NCBI GenBank assembly: GCA_023212695.1
Contig: JALCCG010000164.1
Coordinates: 412 to 48,619, forward strand
DNA length: 48,208 nucleotides
Direction of reading: 5' to 3'
Origin: Sporisorium sorghi
Lineage: Eukaryota > Basidiomycota > Ustilaginomycetes > Ustilaginales > Ustilaginaceae
The position numbers and the translations under genes were made by a program. Positions 18,106-27,358 of this stretch are shown here, one piece after another. The notes beneath the pieces were generated by a model. That model saw only the letters and a list, made by a program, of their open reading frames with translations. It searched no databases and was not told where the DNA came from. The first letter of the stretch is position 1. Each line of letters starts with the position of its first letter.

Positions 18106-21100
18106 TCACTCGTCGTCCAAGCCCTGCGAAGCACCCAACGGCATCTGCTCGTCCTCCATCTCCCCCTCATCGCCCGTCAATACCCACTGCAGCAACCTCA
18201 TCGCCGTCTCATCATCCACTCCTTCCATCATCTGTTCACCCCTCCCTTCCCGCTCCCCCTCTTCCCCACCATTTCCCAACTCGAGCTCGACCAGCCTGCG
18301 CACAATCGCCTCGTCGCGCATCGCTTCCGAGCGGTGCCACGCGCGCAGACCCATCCGGCAGATGCGCTCGGCTCGCTCGACCACCGCTTCGGGGACACCG
18401 CAGAGGCGGGCGCAGTGGGCCGCGTGTGAGGTGCCTGCGAACCCGGGGCGGAGGCGGTAGAGGTAGGTGAGCGATCTGTAGGTTTGTTCGAGCGTGGGAA
18501 GGAGCAGAGTCTGCATGTGGGCGCGTTGGATGGGGAGGGTCGTGGGAAGGTGTCGTTCGATCGCGCCTGGGGGTGGGGAGAAGGAATCGAGGGTTAGTGA
18601 TAGGGCAGGAGAGGGTAAGTACGTGAGAAGGTGTAAAGGACTCACGCAAGTGATGCGTTGCAGATAGAACAATCGGACACTCGGGCCCGCGCTGCAAGAA
18701 AGAGTAGATCGTTGCAATGAACAGTCCCGCACCATCTTTTTAACAGTCGTCTCTTGTCAGCATTCAAGAGGCCTTCGACGATCTCGCAAAATGCTTGCTC
18801 TGTAGCGCGACCTTACCATCGCTGCGACACTCTCGTCCCACCTCATCGAGGATAACGAGACTCTTGCTGGTCGACATGGCCATCGCCCGATGAAGGCGTC
18901 CCAGCTCGCGAGTGAACGAGCTGCCTTCGCTCGCGACCGACTCGTCCTGCCTCATCCTCGTCAGGACTTTTTTTTGGAGATACGTCAGTCGACATTTCTT
19001 ACCAACGGCTTGCGAGCAGGCTGTAGCTTACTCTTGTCAAACACGCCCAGCTCTGCATGCGCAGCGGGAACAAAGCCTCCGCATTGGCATAGATAGCTGT
19101 CGTAGAGCCAAGCGAGGAATCAATGTCAGCTGCTTTGCTCGGGATGCGATGCAAGGCTTGAGTGGACCAAACTTACACCGCAAGCGCCGCTTGTTGGAGG
19201 AGACAGCTTTTGCCGGATGAGTTGCTGTTGATGGAACTTGAAGTCAGTGATCGACCGGTGCGACAAAATTGAGTCACTGGTGAGTACTCACGCCCCCGTC
19301 AACACCATGACGCTGTACTTGGTGTCCGTATCTCTCGAATCGGTCACGGCTGATCTCTGAGAGGCTGGCTGAAGCTCCCCTTGAGATTGTGGGTGAGGCT
19401 CCCCTTCAACATCATCCCGTCGACCTCCGATTCCATCATCTGCAGCGGCGCCTTGTTCGACGTCTTGAGCGGGGAGGCCAATTCCACCATGCAGTTCAAT
19501 GTCGTTCGGCACCTGTTTGCAAGCAAGAAATGTCAGTTCAGCCCTGCAGACCCAATATGTGCCCTTTATAACTCACGAAGCCCTCGTTCGACAAAGCTTT
19601 GAGTGCGTGTCGGCTTCCTTTGAGGCGGACGACTTGTTCTTCGACCAGGATCGGCCCTGTAATAGGTCAGAAAATAGAGAGTAGACTTGGCGGTCAGTGT
19701 GCCTTCTATTGGCTGTTCTTGCGCCTGCGTACTCACTTTTGAGGTCGTACATCGTGGCAGCTCGAGCAAAGGCCACGAGACTGTCGAAACGGCGGACCAG
19801 AAAGTGTCAGAGAGCTGAACAGTTGTTTACATCGAGCCCTCGGCATGACTCACCAGTCGATCTGGCGAAGAGCTGCGTGCGCCGCTAGCAGGACAGGGCT
19901 GCACTGCTGGAGCAAAACTTGCAGCCCGTCAAGGATCTCGATCTCTTTGTCTACGATATAGGATCCCACGTCGCCGAGCTGCAGGTTCAAGCGGGTGGTC
20001 GTTGACCTCAGTAACTGAGACCATGAGCAAAGTGCGGGTCGGTCTGCACTCGACTTACCTCGTGGTCAAGCTCCGACATGCTGCTGTTTTTGAGATAGAC
20101 ACTAGTCGGTGTAGAAAGGTCTGTGTCGATGAGTGGCTGCACAACGCCGAGACAACAAGACAAGAGAGAATCTCACTATTCATCACTCGCAAACTGCTGG
20201 TCCAAGGTCGGGTCGGCCATCATGTCGATTGTCTCTCCGCCTCGAACGCAGATCAGGTAGCCGATCTGCGGAAAGTAGACAACGTGCAAGCTACGCGAAA
20301 GAGAATGTTCAGGAGCGTAGAAGGGATTCATTCAAATGTTAGCGAGAGCATGCCTCGTTGCCTCAGTAGCAATCTGGTGACTTGCCTATTCGTGGGTCGG
20401 AAGGCCGGTTGTCCGCGAAGGACTTCAGCTACGCGGTCCAAGCGAGCGGGCAGGCTCCTTTTCTGCTCTCGTAGCTCATCGAGATACCTGTCGACACCGA
20501 TTCGCACTGTAATCCTTCCCTGATCTTTGCTGCGATGCGGAACATCGTAGCGTCTTCGGTCAGCATTTGTGTCGTTCAAAGTCCTTTGTATGATGTACTT
20601 GGTCAGTGAAATTAAGTGTACCTCTCTTCGAAGTCGATCTGGCTCGAGAAGCAGTTACTATCATCAGCTTCAAGGACTTTGTGGCGCGATGCACTTCGGC
20701 AGGACAGATCTCACCGTAGTTTCGATGGAGTTGGAGAGCTCTTTGAGGGAATCGACGACGACCTGTGCTTTGAGCTGTGAAACAAGGTGCTCTCGAGGTC
20801 AGTTCCCAGACCAAGCGTGCTGCAACTGCTGCGCCAAGTTGTTTGACTTACCTCATTCAACATCTCCGATCTGGTCAAGTCGAGACCGTTGAGCTCGGCG
20901 CGGATGTTCATGATGGCATCGCAAGTCTGAAAGAGGAATCGGCCGAAAGCAGAAGCGATGCTCGTCAGCATCTTCCTTGACCTGTCAATCGCTTATGAAG
21001 CAGTGCCGTACCTTCCGCAAACTCAGCCACATCGAGGCTGAGCCAACACCCATGTTCAGCCTGTGACAGATCTGCGGGACTCCGCCGAGCTCCCTGAGCT

Positions 21101-22543
21101 GCGATCGAAGTCGCATCATTTCTGTTGTTGTGTCGAGTCGCACAAGTAGCTCGACGGCATCGTGTCGTCTGAGGATCTTTTCCCGTTTGGCAAGTGGCAT
21201 CATGATCCACTGTTTCAGCAGCGGCTGAGAGACTATACAGTCAGATAGCAGCCGTTTGCTTCCCGAACGTCAGCCTATATCACCTTTGAGCAGTGCGTCG
21301 CCCTCGGAAAGGACGAGATGTGCTCACATTTTGAACAGGTGAGACTCATCATGGCTGGCGATGTCACCGAAGATGCCAACAACCGAAAGGTGGCAAACTA
21401 AGCAGGGACGTCAACAGACTGCAGATTGTAACGTGCACAACGATGGCGAGAGCACGTACCCAAGATGGAGTACCCTTGTCGACCCTTCTGAGCATGAACG
21501 AAGGCATGAACGTCGTTGGAACTGATGCTGAGGCTCGTGAGTGTGTTTTCGTCGACGAACAGATGGTCGGCCAGGCACAGCGGTGCGAGAGTGAGAGACC
21601 GGCCGATCTCCCTTCTGGTGCGCAGACTCGACAAGAGAGGTCCCACCGCCGAGATCTGAGCGCAACAGCAGTCACTTGCTCTAGGATCAGCTGCGGGTCC
21701 CGAAGAGCGATGCGCCACATTGAAGAAAGAGACTGTCGACGTACAGCGAGCGTGGATTTCGAGGTGGCTATTTTGGTGTCGAGCACCACCAGAGCCGACA
21801 TGGACCGCTCATCGTTAGAAGTGTATTCGGGTGGCTCTCGGTCCGCCTCTGCTCGACTGAACTGTGTCGCTTCCTCAATGCTCGACAGGCCTAGGGCTAG
21901 CTGAAAGTTTCTAGCTTGTCGCACGTCGATGACACCGCGGCGTCGTTCAGCTGCCGACGCGTACGTAGGGAAGTTAGCGAGCTGAAAGACCGCCAGCGAA
22001 TGCATTCACTCAGCAGCTTCAGACTCACCAAAATCACGCAGCATGTCGAGAAGCGCTTCGGGACACCGGGACGACACGACAATGAGTTCAGGGTCAAACT
22101 GCGACAGCACTGTCTTGGCACAGGAAGGCGTTAGCTGATGCAAAGCAGCAGAAATACACACTGAAGAGTGTTTACTCACAAACTCCAACGTAACCACTCG
22201 AAGTGTCTCTGTAGGCAGGAACATCGCCGACTGCATCTCCGGCTGCTCTGTCGTGCTCGTCAGTTCCCGGAAGCACTTGGGTGTCTCGGGCCGAAGAGAC
22301 TGCACCTTGATCGTTATAGGCGAAAGCGCAAGGAAGGTCTTCGCATAGAAGTAGCTGCTGGTCTTGGTCCAGAAAGACAGCGCAACCGATGCGGCCATGA
22401 AGAACCTCGATGGCCAGAGCCGAGGAGGGACCTGCAGCTTGGTCGACGGAAGAATGTTCGTCGTTGTCAGCGCGTAGCGAGGCAGCTGCAGGCGTCTCGC
22501 TTGCTGTACCAAACGCTTGGGAATGCGTGGCAGCGTCGCTCAT
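18106..22543 (-). CDS. MSH5: MutS homologue MSH5, meiotic crossover factor
   Basis: I resolve about 21 exons giving roughly 958 residues. Phase-consistent exons: 22543-22180, 22109-22029, 21950-21745, 21655-21460, one unresolved short exon near 21354-21328, about 21232-21012, 20971-20852, 20774-20715, 20638-20622, 20529-20386, 20290-20177, 20101-20059, 19978-19854, 19780-19737, 19656-19577, 19512-19292, 19224-19177, 19096-19032, 18966-18817, 18735-18646, 18566-18106. Landmarks: SSGYVGVLLSQFDPELIVVS, LFVDENTLTSLSI, PLLKQWIMMPL, IDFEES, VYFPQIGYLI, GSRHALKALSNEGFVPNDIE, Walker A LTGANSSGKS split by an intron, ILTRMRQDESVASEGSSFTR, Walker B VILDEVGRE, and GFAGTSHAAHCARLCGVPE, all collinear with MSH5 rather than MSH4 or repair MutS proteins. 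MSH5 pairs with MSH4 as a sliding clamp on recombination intermediates. The acidic C-terminal tail is long. The exons around 21224-21460 and the 40-nt intron at 20972-21011 are the weak points. Confidence 0.9.
20291..20385 (-). other. GC-AG intron in MSH5
   Basis: The donor reads AG|GCAAGT and the acceptor GCGTAG. Only this join keeps phase and gives a collinear MSH5 sequence (RPTNSLHVVYFPQIGYLI), so the intron appears to use the minor GC-AG class. Confidence 0.7.
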
Positions 22544-24418
22544 TGTGATCGGTGTTCGAGATGCGGCTGCACAAGCAGGGCTGAAAGCAATCAGCCGCTT
22601 CGCTTATATACATTAAATTACATCGAATGCATGTGAGGCTATGCACAAGCGTCTAACTATCATAGGCGTGCACGCCAACTTGGCAGAAAACGAGCCTCCT
22701 TCTTAGCGTCCAGCCCCGAGGATCGAGTGCAAGGGCTGAAGCTTCGCTTGTGACTGCGCTAGAGTTGGGAGGCTGCGATGCATCTGCTAGTCAAAACGCC
22801 CAGTCGATGTCTGTGAGTGTCTGTGCTTGCGTTTTCGGCCATGTTTCCGAACTCGCCGGATCAGCCGAAGTTGCACTACGAGCTTCTCGCGGTTCGAAGC
22901 GCCAAGCCACACTTTGCAGGAAGGCCGAACGTGACGTACTCGTGATCATTGCAAAGGTCGCTGATAGCGTGGGAAAGCACGCGATCGCATCTACAGCTGA
23001 AAGAGGTTGGCCTATCGGAACACGACCGATACGCCGAAAACGTTGGCTCTCGGATGCAGATGAGCTGCGCTGCGCTGCGGCTCGGTTTCTGATTCTGATG
23101 CGAAAGCTGGTCTGAGCACACTGAGCACGCAGAGGCTCGCATGGCTCGATGCAGCGGCATCGGCTTTTGCCGATGGACAATATTGTCATGCGCCTTTTTC
23201 AGTGATCCGACAGAGTGGATCAGTCGCCGCACTTTCTTGCTCGTATCAGATCAACCCTCTTCATTGTACACTCAGTCGCCAGTATCGCAGACAAAGATGG
23301 TAGCCGACCTTGCAACATCACTCCGACCCTTATCGTTGGCAAGTACTTCGTGTCTTCACACTCTGACGATAAGAACACCGGCTGGGAAAAAGCAGCTAGG
23401 TTGACATGGTTCGGAATCAACGCCTTTCTTTTTCGGCTTTTCATCAAGTGTTCCCACGGAAAAAGTCGCTCTAAAGTCGCTCTGTGCATGCAACACGATC
23501 ACATGGAGCTTTGGTTGTGAGAATCGTCGGATCGGATTGGTTCCGCATCTGGCAGCCGCTTCTGGCAGCATCATGCACTTGCAATCGCCTGCATGCTCTC
23601 AAGCTGATCCGACGAGCCGGTCGATGTCTTTCTTGCCTTCGGACTGCTTCCGACGTCTCTGGTCTCGTGCCTCTTGTCTCGGTGCGCGAAAAAATTCAGA
23701 GAGACAGCATCTGCAGAGTGTGCGCTCTAAATTTTCTGTTTTTCTTCCACTGATCTCGCAGCTTCAGCTGAGCATGAGAAGAAGCGAGGCGCGAAGCGAT
23801 GCGAAGCGAAGCGATGCAATGCTCACTGATCGGATGCCAGGCTGCTGCTCTGCACACCCGAACCGCTGCCGATCTGCGCGCTTCTGGAGTCGAAAGGGCT
23901 AAGGTATCCGAACTGTTGAGAGAGCGCTTTTTTGCTTTTGCTCTTCTCTTTCCGAACCTCCATCCACTCAGTCTCCCACTCCCACTCTCCATCCATCCGA
24001 ACAAGCCAAGCGCCAGGGCTCAGGGTGCAGTGTTGGCTGCCAACGCCAAGACGATCCATCGGCTGGGCCACCTCCTCTCGCCTCAGTCACTTCACTAGAT
24101 CCTCTCGCAAAGTAGTCAATTCACTACGCCACAGTCAACTCTTCGAGGAGGGCATCGCATCCCGCCTTCTAACACTCCTACGCTGATCACAGCTTCTACA
24201 GTCATCACTTCAAAGCTGACTCGAATTCGCACTTCATCTCACTTGACCATCCATCGGGTTTTGCTTCCAGTCTACCCAGCCCGTCGCCCGTCCACTCGCA
24301 CCTTCTTTGAGGTGCCAGTGTCCAAGTTATATCATGCCAAACAGCACAGATTCGCTCCCTGTCTGAACCCATCTACCAGCTGATTCTCAATCGATCGATT
24401 CAACTACACACACACGCC
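22544..24418. other. Intergenic region between divergent MSH5 and Zn2Cys6 genes
   Basis: About 1.9 kb without a supported gene. It should hold both promoters. Notable sequence: an imperfect GCGAAGCGATG repeat cluster near 23780-23820, and pyrimidine-rich DNA (24140-24410) ending in a short ACAC run before the plus-strand start. A B-box-like GGTTCGAA at about 22890 has no tRNA fold around it. Confidence 0.6.
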
Positions 24419-27016
24419 ATGGCCAGGCGCATGCCCGTCGACGAGCGCGATCCAGCGCACAACTCTGATCCTGCCATGCCGCCATCCCGATGGGACGCAC
24501 CGCCTGCATCGACATACTATCCTACCAGCTACGCCGGCCCTTCGCGTCTTCCCTTCGATCCTCGCGACGGCCTCGACCGCAGCTGGAGTGCTCACGGGCC
24601 TCAATACACGGGCATGGTGGGCCCATCGAACGCATGGCCTGCTCACGCTCACGCTCATACTCAGACTCACCCTCACGGTCTGTCTAGACCGACAGAGGTG
24701 TATTCGCGCACACGTTCGATCGGAGATATGCACGTGCCAGCGATGGTCACGTTTGCGGCACCGCTTCTACACAATCGACGAGCCTCGGACGAAGAGTGGC
24801 AGAGATATCGGCATCAACCCTCCCTTCCTATGCTGAACCCCCTTCCGCCTGTAGTACCTCCCGCATTCCATGGCCAATTGGCTCAGGGAGCTCCACCGCT
24901 TCACGACGCCATGCCCATCACTTCGCCTGTTGAAGCACATCCACCAGCATCAGCCGCAACAACCGCCGATCCTGACCCTCCTCGCGCCAGGGTGGCCTGC
25001 TCCTTCTGTCGTGTTCGCAAGCTTCGCTGCGACGGAGCAACACCTTGTCGGCACTGCGAACGCCGCAGCATCGACTGCGTCTACGCTCCTGCAAAGACCA
25101 AACCAAAAGCTCCGGGTCGCACAAGCCCCGACAAAAGCAGCATTTCAGCCAGTGCATCGGACAAGGTGAATCTTCCGGACCCAGCTCCTACGAGCAACGC
25201 CAGTCGAGATCGAGGCGTCAAGCGTCCAAAGACGACTCATGCCTCCAATTGCAAAGAAGCGGGCTCGAGCGCCGGAACCACTCGCTCAAACGAGCCTTCC
25301 AAGCGCATCAAAGTCGCCAGCGATTCGTCGAGTCTTTCCAGCCCGGACATGGATTCCGACCTCAGTCGTGATTTTGACCCGTCCAGCTCGTCGACTCCGA
25401 GCAGCAGCATGCCTGGCTCCGACCTCGCCATGATTCAGAACAATACCTCGCCCATTCCCATGGAACCCACACTCGGCGACCAGGACGACTGGTGGAATCA
25501 GCTGCTCGGCATCTTTGGACGATCGAGATCCACATCCACACGCATCGTTCAGCATCTGCTTACTCGCTTCGTGCAGTCCAACGCCGTCTTCTTTGGCTTG
25601 CTCCACGCTCCAACGTTTCTCAGCGTCGTGTCCGGCAGCCAGGGTCGAGCACGTGCCGATCCCGCCCTGTACCTTGCAGTATTGGCCGTATCGGCGTGCG
25701 ACATGCATCAAACTCGTGTCTCGGACGAACGCACTTCGGACATGCGCTCGGCCAACGAGGCGTCGCGAAAGCTCGCTTCGCGTCTCTCGCAGATGGCTGC
25801 CGACTACCTCCAGACATCGACTGCGCATGGCTCTGCTCTCACCCCTGCCCTGGGACAGGCTGCCAGCATTCTTGCCCTGACGCAACCGGACGGCAGCATA
25901 GAGCAGAACAGCCTCATCCGACTGGCCGAGAACGTGGTGCGCACCCTCAAGCTGCACGAGACAGTCTCTTCACGCGAACCGATGTTGCAAGATAGCGAGC
26001 CGGACTCGCCCTTGTACTGGTCGCGACCACTCACGTCCGACTCGCTTGAGTCCGAGGTCAAGTACGAGTCGATCGTGCGACTCTGTTGGACGGGCATCAG
26101 TCATCGCTTCCGCAAGTACATCGCGCAGCCGGACCAAGACTTTGGAGATGTCGAGCTCCCCGAGTTTATTCAGGACGTTCGACCCCTGGCTTTCTGGCAG
26201 CCAAGTCTACTGCCAGCTGAGTTGCCACCGCCGTTTTTCCATTCACAAGATCTGATGCGACGATCGGCTCGACTATCTCGCTTGACCGTCTCGCTGGCGC
26301 AACTCGAGAAGATCAAGCAAGTGGACCAAGGTAGCTCACCGTCGCCCGAGACGCTAGATCAAGTCAAGGAAATCTTGCAAGCACTCGACGACCTCGAAAA
26401 GGCATTCGTACGTCACCGGCCACGTACCGAGCCAGAGAGGCACAACGTTCACGGAAGGACATTGCAGATATTTTGTCGGATGCACGTCTGGGTGCGACTG
26501 ACCATCTGGCGCAAGTACAAGCTGTGGAGCAGCCCCAACGATATGACAGATAAGCAGGCGGCGACCTCCGCTCCGGAACAGCTGCCGCCGATTCTCTTCC
26601 AACAGCAGCACCATCCGACGATCGAGTTCTGGCTGAGTATCGTGCAAGGGATGATCGACACGATGCAGCAGGACCTGGATGCGCACGTCGTCGACCAGAC
26701 CACTTTGCGCACCAGTGTATCCGACATAGACACTCTCGCCCGGCACGTCATTTGCGCCTGCGATCTCATCGCTGCCTCGGGACACGCGCAGCCCATCTTG
26801 GCGCAGGTGGATGCAGCTTTGAACATTTTGAAGCGCGTGCTCGCCCATGCTGCACTCAACGAGGCCTCGGGCGGCTTGCTTGTGCCCGACGACGTCGCGG
26901 AGAAGGTCAAACTGGCAGAGGCGCGGCGTGCTGCACTGCAAATGGCGGGCGAAGCGTCGTCACGGCAGCCTGAGTTCACTGCTGCCAGCAACGAGTTGGC
27001 CGTTCGTGCGTCGTGA
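24419..27016 (+). CDS. Zn(II)2Cys6 fungal transcription factor (865 aa)
   Basis: A single exon encodes 865 residues. Residues 1-190 are a disordered Pro/His-rich tail (HAHAHTQTHPHG). The zinc cluster is internal and classical: C194-x2-C197-x6-C204-x5-C210-x2-C213-x6-C220 in ACSFCRVRKLRCDGATPC. A Ser-rich linker (about 225-345) carries basic patches such as RGVKRPK and KRIKV that may serve nuclear import. The fungal-specific regulatory domain follows from about residue 355: DDWWNQLLGIFGRSRSTSTR, FVQSNAVFFGLLHAPTFL, then a helical region to about 700. The family regulates metabolic or developmental genes from the nucleus. Targets are unknown. The start was chosen as the ATG at 24419, with a favourable cc-ATG-g context and no in-frame ATG upstream nearby. 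It is transcribed away from MSH5 and towards the chitin synthase gene. Confidence 0.9.
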   Translation: MARRMPVDERDPAHNSDPAMPPSRWDAPPASTYYPTSYAGPSRLPFDPRDGLDRSWSAHGPQYTGMVGPSNAWPAHAHAHTQTHPHGLSRPTEVYSRTRSIGDMHVPAMVTFAAPLLHNRRASDEEWQRYRHQPSLPMLNPLPPVVPPAFHGQLAQGAPPLHDAMPITSPVEAHPPASAATTADPDPPRARVACSFCRVRKLRCDGATPCRHCERRSIDCVYAPAKTKPKAPGRTSPDKSSISASASDKVNLPDPAPTSNASRDRGVKRPKTTHASNCKEAGSSAGTTRSNEPSKRIKVASDSSSLSSPDMDSDLSRDFDPSSSSTPSSSMPGSDLAMIQNNTSPIPMEPTLGDQDDWWNQLLGIFGRSRSTSTRIVQHLLTRFVQSNAVFFGLLHAPTFLSVVSGSQGRARADPALYLAVLAVSACDMHQTRVSDERTSDMRSANEASRKLASRLSQMAADYLQTSTAHGSALTPALGQAASILALTQPDGSIEQNSLIRLAENVVRTLKLHETVSSREPMLQDSEPDSPLYWSRPLTSDSLESEVKYESIVRLCWTGISHRFRKYIAQPDQDFGDVELPEFIQDVRPLAFWQPSLLPAELPPPFFHSQDLMRRSARLSRLTVSLAQLEKIKQVDQGSSPSPETLDQVKEILQALDDLEKAFVRHRPRTEPERHNVHGRTLQIFCRMHVWVRLTIWRKYKLWSSPNDMTDKQAATSAPEQLPPILFQQQHHPTIEFWLSIVQGMIDTMQQDLDAHVVDQTTLRTSVSDIDTLARHVICACDLIAASGHAQPILAQVDAALNILKRVLAHAALNEASGGLLVPDDVAEKVKLAEARRAALQMAGEASSRQPEFTAASNELAVRAS

Positions 27017-27358
27017 GGCGTCACTGTCGGTGAAACTGTCCCTATACCACCCACTCAAAAACACATTGTACCCTCTCAATGCAGCTCTGTATTTCTAGAT
27101 GCTTGAAGCACCTCTTTTCACACACGTTGAATCATCGCTTTCGGTCGATGGCATGATGCATCGAATCTTGGATTGAGCATGAAGAGAGTCAAGAGGTCGT
27201 TATCGTACAGCATGAGAAGATGTCAAGTAAAAGTCCGTTTTGAGAAAAGAAACACAATGAGAAAGAAGAAGGTCCCATGATCGCACGAGCGTTGATGTCC
27301 GAGAGGGGAAAGAAGGAAGACGAAGTGGGGAGGAGCCAAAGAGTAGCGACTGGGACAA
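27017..27358. other. Convergent 3' spacer, Zn2Cys6 gene and chitin synthase gene
   Basis: 342 bp between two facing stop codons. It must hold both polyadenylation regions; A-rich segments near 27230-27260 fit that. No gene seen. Confidence 0.55.

Noticed and set aside
22885..22900. B-box-like GGTTCGAA suggesting a tRNA
   Set aside because: No matching A box, acceptor stem or anticodon arm could be folded around it.
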